A stretch of 45,424 bases of DNA from Mycobacterium gastri (GTDB lineage: Bacteria > Actinomycetota > Actinomycetes > Mycobacteriales > Mycobacteriaceae), in the NCBI RefSeq assembly GCF_002102175.1, contig NZ_LQOX01000124.1, positions 1-45,424 on the forward strand, in the 5' to 3' direction. Shown piece after piece: positions 7,835 through 15,667 of the stretch (positions are counted from its first letter, which is position 1; each line of letters begins with the position of its first letter). Below the pieces are notes generated by a model. That model saw only the letters and a program-made list of their open reading frames with translations, ran no database searches and had not been told where the DNA came from. Both the position numbers and the translations under genes were made by a program.

Positions 7835-9116
7835 CGCCAAGCTCTTTGCGAAGCTGTTTGAGTTCCCGCTCAGTGCGCCGAATCCGCTCCTGCAACACTT
7901 CTCGACGACTCTTCTGCCGGCGCGCACGGACCTGCTTCACGGGAGCAACCAACCACCCCAACGGCTCGTAAGCAACAACTGTGCGCACGATCGGGCACAA
8001 GCGGCAGTCCAGATAGGACCCCAACTCCGGCCATCCAGCATCCAACAGCTTTCGATCATGGTCGGGAATCGGTTCGGGAGCATAGGCTTTGGCCAACTCG
8101 AGACGCATCTCTTTGAGGCGTGCCGGGGTGGATCGCTTAAGTCCCTGTTCTGGCGTCCAGTCCACATTCCTCTGCACCTCGATCTGGTGACCGCAGGTCA
8201 AGGTCGCTTTCCAGTCGGCCACCCACCGCTGATCACCGTGCCGCGTGATCGCCCACACATTGGACGGGATGCCGTGCTGAGGCTTCACAGGATCTGGGGG
8301 AAGCAGCCGCCGACCCGAGCACTCATCCCATGAGGCGATGTCACGTAGCGGCAGCGACGGCCTCGGGTGCTCACCGCCGCCGCACCGGTACTGGCCGTGC
8401 GGCAACCACTGACGAGACCGGTATGGATCCCTATCGGAACCATCCAGGATCAATTGCGGATCGTCAGAGCAAGTGAGGCGCTCTTCGACGCACCCGCAAT
8501 CGAACTCCCATCGCCATCGGAAGACATCCTCGGGCCCCGAATACCACACCGACCACATCGGTTCCTTAGCTGCGCCAGCGTCATACCAGCCGCGATACTC
8601 CTGCAGCACATCCTGTTTTGGACGCGGGCTACCGGGAAACTTGCGACGTACTAACCCCGGCGGCGGGGGCGCATCCGCCCGGCGCGGCTCACGCTCGGCC
8701 CATCTGCGTTCACGAATTCGATCCGCTTCGAATAGTGTTGCTATCTGACGCTTCTGCTCATCCGACATCGGCGGCAAGCAGCCCACGCTGCAGCGGCAAT
8801 CCCGCGTGCCGCGCTTGGCGATGTTCATCTGCACCTCGCGACCACACTGACTACACAGGATTACGCCGATATCTGGATCCTGTTGGGATTGAGGAAGTTT
8901 CATTTGGTCACGGCGGTAGCTGCTCCAGCACTGCATGCTGCAGTACTTAATTACCTTCGAGCCGTCGGCCAGCGTCACCCACGGCGCGAACCGCCCATTC
9001 TCGGCATCGGCGTTGTAATCGCACAGATGATCGGGGCCGCTCCAGATGCACTTCGGGTTCGCGCACCGGATACCACAAACTGCTTGAACCACCGTTCTCC
9101 CCCCACTGTGAACCAT
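7824..9116 (-). CDS. Cysteine-rich hypothetical protein, mobile-element cargo
   Basis: 430 residues from ATG 9116. The frame extends upstream to 9245, but that part is rich in histidine, arginine and proline and looks non-coding. The N-terminal 115 residues hold about eleven cysteines, including a CSQCG knuckle, and further pairs follow (FDCGCVEERLTC, LDCRLC), so several zinc sites are likely. The last 40 residues are a charged coiled-coil-like segment (RRTERELKQLRKELG). I do not recognise the family. It overlaps the next gene and forms a two-gene unit with it, bounded by the PLD-like gene and the tRNA-Arg scar. Confidence 0.65.
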   Translation of the reverse strand: MVHSGGRTVVQAVCGIRCANPKCIWSGPDHLCDYNADAENGRFAPWVTLADGSKVIKYCSMQCWSSYRRDQMKLPQSQQDPDIGVILCSQCGREVQMNIAKRGTRDCRCSVGCLPPMSDEQKRQIATLFEADRIRERRWAEREPRRADAPPPPGLVRRKFPGSPRPKQDVLQEYRGWYDAGAAKEPMWSVWYSGPEDVFRWRWEFDCGCVEERLTCSDDPQLILDGSDRDPYRSRQWLPHGQYRCGGGEHPRPSLPLRDIASWDECSGRRLLPPDPVKPQHGIPSNVWAITRHGDQRWVADWKATLTCGHQIEVQRNVDWTPEQGLKRSTPARLKEMRLELAKAYAPEPIPDHDRKLLDAGWPELGSYLDCRLCPIVRTVVAYEPLGWLVAPVKQVRARRQKSRREVLQERIRRTERELKQLRKELGDEL

Positions 9117-9342
9117 TGGGCGAGGCCCAACGCGAACTACGGCATGACTGCGATTCTGCCTCGGCGCGCTGCGCCGGGCCAGGGTCGTTTGATCGGGGTT
9201 GGTGGGATGGTGATCGTGGAGTCGAACAGACGACGTCAGTCGCAAGGGGGCGACGGCGACGGTCGAAATTCGGCCAGCCGCCTTTTATCCTGCGGTCAGA
9301 CGCCTACGTGCCGTCGCGGCAAAACTGGAGGTAGATCCGCGC

Positions 9343-9654
9343 ATGACCGAGTCATCTGACACCTCGGATACCCCCGCCAAACCTCAGGATTACGCGGGCT
9401 TGCGCGCCGAGTTAGCTGCGCTGGCCGATGATTTCACACCCGTGATCACCGAGCTGTGGCCTCGCCTCGAAGACCACAAGTACCGCTGGGAATTGCACAG
9501 CTACGGGCTGGCGGAGGGATACGACAAACTGGTCGTATCCGACATCATCGCTTTGCTGATCGAGGCCCTCAAGGGCATCGGCGTCGCCGACAGCAGTCTC
9601 CTTGAGGCGCACGTCAAGGCCAAGAGCCACAATCCCAGCCCCGGCGCCGTCTGA
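9343..9654 (+). CDS. Small hypothetical protein
   Basis: 103 residues from ATG 9343 with a GGAGG ribosome-binding site 11 bases upstream. It is acidic and mainly helical by eye (LRAELAALADDF, DIIALLIEALKGIG) with no cysteines, signal or membrane segment. It diverges from the cysteine-rich operon and is the last gene before the tRNA-Arg scar. Function unknown; the position beside an attachment site would fit a small regulator or excision factor, but no helix-turn-helix is evident, so I do not claim that. Confidence 0.55.
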   Translation: MTESSDTSDTPAKPQDYAGLRAELAALADDFTPVITELWPRLEDHKYRWELHSYGLAEGYDKLVVSDIIALLIEALKGIGVADSSLLEAHVKAKSHNPSPGAV

Positions 9655-9928
9655 TCAAACGCCACCTCGTCCCGCAGTGTCTGACTGCCCGATCGGCTGC
9701 GTAAAGGGCGTCTTCGACGTCACCGCGTTGATGGCTTCGCCACGCTTGACACACCCGATCGTCAGCGCAGGATCGCCGGGTATGAGGAAGCGGTGGGAAG
9801 GTCGCTGTTTCGCAACGTGAGCTGACGACACTTCTGACGACAACGATGACGACAGTCGGGCTCCCCGACACCTCCACCTACACGACGATAGAACTCGAAT
9901 CATGCATGGTCACGCTGTCCGCCCGTGC

Positions 9929-9970
9929 CTACGGATCAGAAGGTTGGGAGTTCGAATCTCTTCGGGCGCG
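9929..9970 (+). pseudogene. 3' half of a tRNA-Arg(ACG) gene, probable attachment-site scar
   Basis: From CTACGGATCAG (anticodon loop, ACG) the DNA runs through a variable region and a T arm with TTCGAAT to the acceptor strand CGGGCGC plus G, with no encoded CCA. The 5' half of the tRNA is missing: upstream bases do not form a D arm. This is what remains at the distal end of an element integrated at an intact tRNA-Arg(ACG) gene, which by orientation should lie to the left, outside the window. Confidence 0.75.
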
Positions 9971-10003
9971 CTTTGTATCCGCGTAGATAGGTTTTCCCTG
10001 TTG

Positions 10004-10315
10004 TCAGGCGCAGCCGGTGGCTGCTCGAAGTGTCCGGCACGCCTGATGCATCCGTGCCGGAGACAAACGAGTGATCCGGCGTCGGAACGCATTGCGCGGC
10101 AACGTATGAATGTTGTCGAAATTGACGACGCAATCGCTTGGCAGGCGGTCGTCGGCGGCGGTCAGTGCCAGCTCGGAGACCAGTCCCCTGCGGGTGCGGG
10201 TCAATGCGGCGACGACGACCGCGCTCATTCGGTCAGCAACCGGATCTCTCGTCAGAATGAGCACGGGCCGGTCGCCGCTTGGTGTCGCTGCGAACCACAG
10301 TTCACCGCGCCGCAT
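10004..10315 (-). CDS. mazF: MazF-family endoribonuclease toxin
   Basis: 103 residues from ATG 10315, overlapping the antitoxin gene by 14 bp. The opening RRGELWFAA, the LTRDP turn, the central SDCVVNFDN strand and the ITRLSP region are MazF/PemK landmarks; these toxins cleave single-stranded RNA at short motifs and are neutralised by MazE. The sequence closely resembles, from memory, the MazF1 branch of mycobacterial paralogues. Length is normal for the family, so the toxin is probably intact. It sits just right of the tRNA-Arg scar in a region of decayed genes, consistent with a mobile or stabilising module. Confidence 0.9.
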   Translation of the reverse strand: MRRGELWFAATPSGDRPVLILTRDPVADRMSAVVVAALTRTRRGLVSELALTAADDRLPSDCVVNFDNIHTLPRNAFRRRITRLSPARMHQACRTLRAATGCA

Positions 10316-10553
10316 CGGCCCAGTCAGTCCAGTCTTCGGCAGGCCCCCAGTCGGCGATCTCGCCGAGGGCCTTCTCGTCGTCCGTCAGGGGCTGCTCGGC
10401 GTACGCTTGCACGTCCTGGTCTGCCGCGAGTTCGGCCAGGTGGCGCCGTAGTGCCTGGCGGAGTAGTTCAGACCGGTCGATATGCAACCGACGCGCCCAC
10501 TGCTCGACTGCCGCCGCGTCCTCGTCATCGACGCGAAAGCTAACCATTGTCAT
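10302..10553 (-). CDS. mazE: MazE-type ribbon-helix-helix antitoxin
   Basis: 83 residues from ATG 10553. The N terminus (VSFRVDDEDAAAVEQW, then LHIDRSELLRQALR) is a ribbon-helix-helix DNA-binding domain; the acidic, tryptophan-rich C terminus (DWGPAEDWTDW) is the usual toxin-wrapping tail. It precedes and overlaps mazF, the canonical order for autoregulated pairs. A TAnnnT -10 element lies 6 bases upstream of the ATG, so the message is likely leaderless. A second in-frame ATG two codons later is an alternative start. Confidence 0.88.
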   Translation of the reverse strand: MTMVSFRVDDEDAAAVEQWARRLHIDRSELLRQALRRHLAELAADQDVQAYAEQPLTDDEKALGEIADWGPAEDWTDWADAAR

Positions 10554-10574
10554 ACAACCAGTCTAGACTGTATG
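10551..10574 (-). promoter_or_regulatory. mazEF leaderless promoter and palindromic operator
   Basis: On the minus strand TAGACT (10565-10560) fits a -10 hexamer, and exactly 6 bases separate it from the mazE ATG, placing the transcription start at the start codon. The hexamer is inside the 10-bp palindrome AGTCTAGACT (10560-10569), itself flanked by CATAC and GTATG arms. A ribbon-helix-helix antitoxin bound here would block RNA polymerase. Confidence 0.55.
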
Positions 10575-10665
10575 ACGTCTCCGGGGACGCACTGGCGCAA
10601 CGAGTGCGCGGCTCTTCGCTCTTCGCGCTGTCTCGAATGTTGAGATTCGAGAGTGATCGGTTCGA

Positions 10666-10923
10666 CAACGCCCGCGCTGTCTCCGGAGTGTCTCCGGAAT
10701 CGATGGACAGAGCCACGTTCGCGGAGCCGGACAGGGCAGCTACCTTCGGGGATGTGGTAGCGGTGGCGATGACGAATTCTTCACCGGTCCAGAAGTACCC
10801 GACCGGGATCACCCTCGGCGTCCCGTCCTTGCCGACATAAGCCAGGTGAGCGGCAGACGTCGACGCAAGCAACTCCTGCGCCCCGGCAGTGCCCAGTTCG
10901 GCGTCTATCTCCTGCTTAATCAC
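10666..10923 (-). pseudogene. Truncated PPOX-fold (pyridoxamine 5'-phosphate oxidase-like) gene
   Basis: From GTG 10923, about 86 codons match the N-terminal half of a flavin-binding split-barrel protein (TPRVIPVGYFWTGE, TTSPKVAAL). The homology ends after TPETARAL near 10666, and the frame continues into unrelated serine/arginine-rich residues. The family usually runs to 120-150 residues, so the C-terminal barrel strands are lost. The break lies about 110 bp from the mazE start, suggesting the toxin-antitoxin module or an associated rearrangement removed the 3' end. Confidence 0.7.
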
Positions 10924-11149
10924 AATCGTTAGCTTTCGTGATGCGACGGCAGGTAAGGGGCCGCGCAAGAACCGGTCGTACCACGCGCCGTTGCTTCGAT
11001 GTCGCAAGCGGGGACGCGGCGAGCAGGTGATTCAAAGGCACCGGCGCCTCCTGTTCGGTGTATCTGTTGGTTACCCATATCGACTTGAACGACACGTTTC
11101 GGCGGCAACCGCCCCCCAAGCTGATGGCCGCTACCCGAGCTGTGACCTG

Positions 11150-11566
11150 TCACTCCTTGGTTGCGAACGGGTTAACTATCCGTACCCCGGCGTAGTCTTC
11201 GTCGGCGCTCAAGTCCTCGGAGAGGACGACGTCACAGCCAAGAGAGCGGGCGGCTTCCAGGACTGCGGCGTCCCAATACGAGAGGCGGAATCGCCTACAT
11301 GTCGCAAAAGCCGCGAGCATGAGTTCAGCTGTGATCGGGGCGACGGGAAACCGCATGAACGACTCCACCAGCCCGACGGCCTGCTCGTGGGTAAGTGGAT
11401 CCGCCCTGCTGCTGCGCGTTGCCTGAACGTAGAACTCCTGAAGAACCTGAACGGAAACCGCGAGGTCGCGGCCAGCCAGGATTTCGTTCGCACGCCTGCC
11501 CTTCTCCCGCTCTTGGCGATCGCGTGAGATCGCATACAGCAGGACATTGGTGTCAATGAACCGCAC
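11150..11566 (-). CDS. vapC: VapC-family PIN-domain ribonuclease toxin
   Basis: 138 residues from ATG 11566. The PIN signature is complete by eye: D5 in FIDTNVLLY, the glutamate of VLQEFY, and the acidic residues of YWDAAVLEAA and LSEDL, which together coordinate the metal used to cut RNA. The gene overlaps the antitoxin by 14 bp. No frame damage is visible, so an active toxin is likely. The family has dozens of mycobacterial members, and I do not assign a number. Confidence 0.9.
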   Translation of the reverse strand: MRFIDTNVLLYAISRDRQEREKGRRANEILAGRDLAVSVQVLQEFYVQATRSSRADPLTHEQAVGLVESFMRFPVAPITAELMLAAFATCRRFRLSYWDAAVLEAARSLGCDVVLSEDLSADEDYAGVRIVNPFATKE

Positions 11567-11792
11567 GGGCGTGGACTTTGTCGCGGCTCAGACGATCAGC
11601 GGCGCGAAACCGGCGAATCTCATTCTGGATCTTACGCTGCTGTTCCTCGAGCCGCGAGAACGCAGCGTCGCGTTCAGCAAGTGAAGTGAGATATCCCGCC
11701 ACTAGCGTGCTTACCGACTGGCCAAGTTCTGCCGCCCGAATCCGTGCCGCCCGGTAGACCTCGTCGGGGACAGCGACGGTAATATTCTTCAC
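11553..11792 (-). CDS. vapB: VapB-type ribbon-helix-helix antitoxin
   Basis: 79 residues from GTG 11792. The N terminus (NITVAVPDEVYRAARIRAAE, then SVSTLVAGYL) is a CopG/Arc-like ribbon-helix-helix; the rest is a charged helix (RLEEQQRKIQNEIRRF) suited to occupy the toxin groove. Order and overlap with vapC are canonical. A palindrome and a -10 hexamer sit immediately upstream, and no ribosome-binding site is visible, so translation is probably from a leaderless message. Confidence 0.88.
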   Translation of the reverse strand: MKNITVAVPDEVYRAARIRAAELGQSVSTLVAGYLTSLAERDAAFSRLEEQQRKIQNEIRRFRAADRLSRDKVHARAVH

Positions 11793-11798
11793 AGTTCC

Positions 11799-11818
11799 AC
11801 ATTATCACAGTAACTGTG
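11799..11818 (-). promoter_or_regulatory. vapBC leaderless promoter and CACAGT palindrome
   Basis: On the minus strand TAATGT (11804-11799) lies 6 bases before the vapB GTG. Immediately upstream is the perfect inverted repeat CACAGTaACTGTG (11806-11818, plus-strand reading, one central base), with a further CACAGTT half-site at 11790-11796. The layout fits autorepression by VapB. Confidence 0.5.
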
Positions 11819-11889
11819 TGACACATACCGATGACCTTCGACAATGCGTCGCGGTCGCGCGGGTAAGTCGGGCGGCTGTGCCGGGAAGG

Positions 11890-12625
11890 CACGCCGATCA
11901 CTGCCGAAACGGCCGCGGCTTCCGTGCCGAACTCGTCGATCCCGACGAAGGCGTTTTGCAGTATGTGTGTGATCTTCAGCTGTTCTTCAGTGGTGATGTG
12001 GGAGAAGTCCGCCTGCTTCTCGTCGAATGCGCGCGGCATCCCCATCGCCGCCAAAGTCTCCTTGAATTCCTCCGGTCCCCAGCTGATCCGAAACTTGGGC
12101 AAACTGAGGTCGACTGGTCCCTCCACCAAGGCCAAGGTGCGGAACCAAGCGTCGTCCACACTGTTGCGAACCGCCTGGAGCTGTCCCTCCGCCGGTAGCA
12201 CGACCAGCATCTTGAGGTCGCCGCCCACGTAGGGGATTTCCACGGCCTGAAAATCCGACCCGGCCGCATGGCGCATCACCCTCGCCTTGTGCATCATCGG
12301 CACGGTGACCACTGACTGAGGAGTCACGCGGAAGGTGCATCGGCCGTAAGTTCTTTCGGAAACGGGTTCTCCCAGCTCGCCTTGAGGTAGGCCGCGTTCA
12401 GAAACACGTCGCGCGTCAACTGGTCTATTGCGCCGGGCGGGATCAGGTCTTTGATCTGCCCTTTGGTCGCCTCGCTGGCGAAGTTGTTGATGGTGACCCG
12501 TTCGCCGTCGGGGTTGGCCTTGAAGTCGGCGAGGTGCACGCCCGCGTCGTATTGGGCGGCGAGGATGTCGAGGAACGGCGCGCGAACCGACATGCCACGC
12601 TGCAGCCAGACCGCGTCGACCATCG
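11890..12625 (-). pseudogene. Serpin-family protease inhibitor, truncated and frameshifted
   Basis: Two frames carry successive serpin segments: AVWLQRGM through SWENPFPKELTADAP in one, then FRVTPQSVVTVPMMHKA through LQNAFVGIDEFGTEAAAV in another. The frames switch near 12330 at the point where the family has its conserved F...VPMM stretch. The N-terminal helices are missing, and the sequence ends just as the reactive-centre loop begins, so the C-terminal barrel strands are gone. The gene cannot make an inhibitor. Debris of the vapBC region abuts its 3' side. Confidence 0.8.
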
Positions 12626-12908
12626 TCAACTCGGTACTCCTCGGATCGTCGGCAGAGACCGCGGCGCGGTTGCGTGAACGGCCCACTCACGTTGCGGCTC
12701 AACGGGACCGAGCGCGCCGGGCATGGGATCGCTAACCGCGACAACGAGGGACGCGTCACCATCACCGTACGACTGGCTAACTGACCGCCGACCTGCCAGC
12801 GCGACGCCCGCCAAGGCGTTCGCATTTCATCCGATGACTGCGGAATCGGCTTGTGGCGCTGCTGCTTTGGCCTTACCACGACTTTGCCCGCCGGAACGCT
12901 ATTCCGGC

Positions 12909-13424
12909 CTACCGCCCGATGCGACGACGCAGCCGGGTGAACGCGTTGAACCCACGGGTGACCAGGCGGTCGGCGCGGGTGCCCATCATCGGTAGCATCC
13001 CGATCTGACGAGCAAATCCGGCGCCGTCGTAGTAGACAGTATTGCTGGCCACCCGGCCATCGGGCGCCAGCCGGATGACGTCGCATCCGCGAATCTCGAC
13101 TCGGCGGCCGGTCGCTTCGATGCCCTGAAAAGGCGATCCCGTGAACGATCCGCCGCCCTTCCACTGGACCACGACCTGGCCGGTGCCGTCATCGACGACA
13201 TTCTCTACCACCAGCCGCCAATCTGGGACCGCTGCGAAGAGCCCCGTGAACCATTGCGTCAAGGCCGCTGCCCCGCACACGGTTTCGCCGGTGGCGAGGA
13301 AGTAATCGACCGTGTCGTCGGTCCAGAAATCTTGTGCATGGGAGAAATCACGTTCGTCGAAGATACGGTGAAACACCTGCCGAACCCACTCTGCATTCGT
13401 GGTGCCGGGTTGCAGTGCAGTCAT
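12909..13424 (-). CDS. SnoaL-like (NTF2-fold) protein
   Basis: 171 residues from ATG 13424, with a strong GGAGGC ribosome-binding site. The cone-shaped NTF2/SnoaL fold is indicated by VRQVFHRIFDERD, then ALTQWFTGLFAAVPDWRLVVENVV, then IEIRGCDVIRLAPDGRV-type strands (the actual text begins VEIRGCDV). Members include polyketide and ester cyclases, and many have no known substrate. The last 30 residues are basic and beyond the fold. It is on the same strand as the downstream phosphotransferase gene but separated by over 100 bp. Confidence 0.8.
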   Translation of the reverse strand: MTALQPGTTNAEWVRQVFHRIFDERDFSHAQDFWTDDTVDYFLATGETVCGAAALTQWFTGLFAAVPDWRLVVENVVDDGTGQVVVQWKGGGSFTGSPFQGIEATGRRVEIRGCDVIRLAPDGRVASNTVYYDGAGFARQIGMLPMMGTRADRLVTRGFNAFTRLRRRIGR

Positions 13425-13538
13425 GTGTGCCTCCTTCAGCGGACACGGGGACGATCATGGCGGCTGCCCCCGACAATAGACCCGACCACGAGGCCGATAG
13501 GAGACCTTGAATCACGGCGTGCGGTAGCAGCGGTGCAA

Positions 13539-14564
13539 CTAGTGCCGCGACTCGATAATCGTCAGCGCCCGCTCGAACAGGTGCACCGTGGCCGCATGCA
13601 GTTGATCGCCGACCTCTTTCTCGGCCTTACCCGCGCAGGCGCGCGCCAGCGTGCCCTCGATCACGATGCCGAGCTTGAAACAGGCCAGCACGGTGTACCA
13701 GGTGATCTGCGACAGGTCGCGGGTGGTGTTGGCGGCATACCGCTGCAGCAGGTCGTCGGTACTGGCCAGCCCGCTTTGGCCGCCCAAGGCGTGGCTGAAG
13801 ACGCTCGACCCGTCGGGCTGGCGCCAGGTCGCCAGCAGCCAGCCCAGGTCCAGCAGCGGGTCGCCGATGGTGCACATTTCCCAGTCGACGATGGCGACCA
13901 CCTCCGGCCCGGTCCAGGAGAACATGACATTGGCCGCGTGGTAGTCGCCATGCATGATGCCGGGCGTCCACGTCGTCGGCCGATGGCGCTCCAGCCACGT
14001 CGAAACCTGTTCAATTCCCGGGATCTGCGGCCCGGGGTAGCCGTCGTACTGCTGATAGGACTCCAGCTCGGAAAGCCAGCGTGGCACTTGGCGTTCCAGG
14101 AAACCCTCGGGTTTACCGAAGTCGGCGAGCCCAACGGCGACATGGTCCACCGCACCCAACTTGGCCAGCGCATCGGCCATCGACAGGCCCATTCCGAACC
14201 GCACCTGCGCGTCGCCGGCGTGCAGTGGCGGCAGCCCTTCACCGGCGTTGAAACCCTCGACGGGCTCCATCAGGTAGAAGACGGCGTCACCGAGCACACC
14301 GGGGTTGTCGCAGGTGGCGATCAGCCGCGGATGCGGGACGTCGGAGCCGGCCAGCGCGGCGAGAACCTTGGTTTCCCGCAGGATCACCGTGTTGCTGTGC
14401 GGCCGCAGGTGCCGCGGCCCGCGCCGCAGCACGTACGGCCGGCTGGACCTGCTGAATCGCAGCATTACGTTTTGCGTTCCGCCGGTTACCGCGGAGACGT
14501 CCTCCAACGGACCCTCGCCCAAGCCCTGCTCGGACATCCACGCGGCCACCGCTTCCAGGCCCAC
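13539..14564 (-). CDS. Aminoglycoside-phosphotransferase-fold kinase, ACAD10/11 kinase type
   Basis: 341 residues from GTG 14564. The APH fold is clear: nucleotide-binding YVLRRGP strand near residue 54, catalytic loop H205-G206-D207 in HGDYHAANVMF, and metal-binding D227 in IVDWEM. The GLADFGKPEGFLERQV word near 155-166 marks the branch related to the kinase half of mammalian ACAD10/ACAD11. Two further members occur in this window. These enzymes are thought to phosphorylate hydroxylated acyl groups rather than antibiotics. No dehydrogenase partner is adjacent here, so its substrate is open. Confidence 0.85.
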   Translation of the reverse strand: MGLEAVAAWMSEQGLGEGPLEDVSAVTGGTQNVMLRFSRSSRPYVLRRGPRHLRPHSNTVILRETKVLAALAGSDVPHPRLIATCDNPGVLGDAVFYLMEPVEGFNAGEGLPPLHAGDAQVRFGMGLSMADALAKLGAVDHVAVGLADFGKPEGFLERQVPRWLSELESYQQYDGYPGPQIPGIEQVSTWLERHRPTTWTPGIMHGDYHAANVMFSWTGPEVVAIVDWEMCTIGDPLLDLGWLLATWRQPDGSSVFSHALGGQSGLASTDDLLQRYAANTTRDLSQITWYTVLACFKLGIVIEGTLARACAGKAEKEVGDQLHAATVHLFERALTIIESRH

Positions 14565-14587
14565 CTGTAAAAACCTACTCTGATGCC

Positions 14588-14861
14588 ATGACGTTGCCGG
14601 TTCTCCAGCGTTGGATCGAGATCGTCGATTCCGGTCGTATCGACGGTCTCGACGCGTTGCTCGCCGAGGATGCGGTCTTCTTCTCGCCCGCGGTCTTCAG
14701 CGCGCAGGAGGGCCGGGCAAAAGTCCTCACGTATCTGAGCGCGGCGTTGCAGCTGTTCGGCGACTCCGGTTTTCACTACGTCGAGCAGTGGATGATTCGC
14801 CCGGTGAAGGCGCTTCAGGCCATCATCGGCGAAAATGGCCGAACTGCTGAGCCAGTCCTAA
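14588..14861 (+). pseudogene. SnoaL-like gene with internal deletion and 3' frameshift
   Basis: The start (ATG 14588, LPVLQRWIEIVDSGR, then AVFFSPAVF, then FHYVEQW) matches a mycobacterial NTF2-fold protein. The segment from YVEQW jumps directly to the terminal MIRPVKALQAII, so roughly 40 residues of the central sheet are missing. Just after that, a frame change is needed to read the expected KMAELLSQS ending with a stop at 14859-14861. The remnant converges on, and just overlaps, the next gene. Confidence 0.65.
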
Positions 14862-15205
14862 GCTTTGGCGCGCAGGCTGTATCGAACCGTCTGAGCCCGG
14901 ATCATGCCGTCGGCGAACACGAACGTGTCGACGCCGTCGTCGACCCGGTAGTGCGCCGCGTCGGCGCTCCACTCCAAAAACAGCACGTCGCCTTCGAAGA
15001 TCTGAGTTTTCAAGTCCCAAGCCGCGTCGGGCAGGTCGTCGAGCAATGTGACGAACACCTGCCGGATGGCGTCCTTGCCGCGGGCGGCGCCGGCTGAGGT
15101 GAGCACCACGGAGTCGTCGGCGTAGTCGGCGATGATCTCGTCGAGGTCGCCGGTGGCCAGTGCCCGACCGTGGTGGGCGAATACTTCTTGGGGCGTGCGC
15201 GTCAT
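14858..15205 (-). CDS. NTF2-like (SnoaL family) protein
   Basis: 115 residues from ATG 15205; a longer frame upstream to 15658 overlaps other remnants and is arginine/proline-rich, so I reject it. The sequence has the [20 protein letters not shown] opening, the [12 protein letters not shown] strand and a TVRYSL ending of small NTF2-like proteins, often annotated as ketosteroid-isomerase-like. Length is typical. In the M. tuberculosis order a small protein of this kind lies near Rv3768, which would fit synteny, though I am not certain. Confidence 0.78.
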   Translation of the reverse strand: MTRTPQEVFAHHGRALATGDLDEIIADYADDSVVLTSAGAARGKDAIRQVFVTLLDDLPDAAWDLKTQIFEGDVLFLEWSADAAHYRVDDGVDTFVFADGMIRAQTVRYSLRAKA

Positions 15206-15293
15206 AGCGAGCGATCGTATCTCGCGTCCGCTGGAACAATGGTCCGCGAAACTGACTTTTCGATCCGACCTTCTGATCCGGCGAGGTGTGGCA

Positions 15294-15531
15294 ATGCCGC
15301 GGACTGACAACGATTCCTGGGACATCACCGAAAGTGTGGGAGCCACCGCCCTGGGCGTGGCGGCCGCTCGCGCGGCCGAGACCGAGGGCGCAAACCCGCT
15401 CATCACGGAATCCGTTCGCCCGGATGTTCGTCGACGCGGCAGGCGAGGGCATATGGTCGGTTTTCGCCGATCCCCGGTTGCTGGCCCAGGCGGCCGATGC
15501 GGAACCCGAGGTGCGCTCCCGGATTCAACGG
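15294..15531 (+). pseudogene. Rv3767c-type SAM-dependent methyltransferase, N-terminal fragment
   Basis: ATG 15294 opens with [20 protein letters not shown], the signature of the large mycobacterial methyltransferase family (Rv3767c and relatives). After NPLI the continuation [21 protein letters not shown] is in a different frame, showing a frameshift near 15405. The match ends near 15531 without reaching the SAM-binding core, so about 230 of the usual 300 residues are gone. The position, with tcrX following, agrees with the M. tuberculosis gene order. Confidence 0.75.
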
Positions 15532-15543
15532 CGGGAGCCGGCA

Positions 15544-15640
15544 ATGGCGCACCTGGTGGCAGTCTCGGAGATGCTGACTTCGGCGGCCGCGGATTTGGAA
15601 GGGATCGGCTCAGTGCTGGGCGAGGCCAGTCCGCAACACT
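15544..15640 (+). pseudogene. PE-family N-terminal fragment
   Basis: From ATG 15544 about 30 codons read [20 protein letters not shown], which is the helical opening of PE proteins (usually VTAAPEMLTSAA...). The domain should be about 100 residues, but the match stops after GEA, and the convergent GH25-like gene ends at 15668. This is a small remnant inserted directly after the methyltransferase fragment, in the same frame as its second half. Confidence 0.65.
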
Positions 15641-15667
15641 TTTCGGCTCGGCCATCACGGCCGCCGC

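Noticed and set aside
1..9970. Intact prophage
   Set aside because: No capsid, terminase, portal or tail genes and no complete integrase were found; only cargo-like genes and tRNA scars.
13254..14570. 438-residue plus-strand frame across the phosphotransferase gene
   Set aside because: The minus strand carries intact kinase motifs; the plus frame is arginine/glycine-rich low-complexity sequence.
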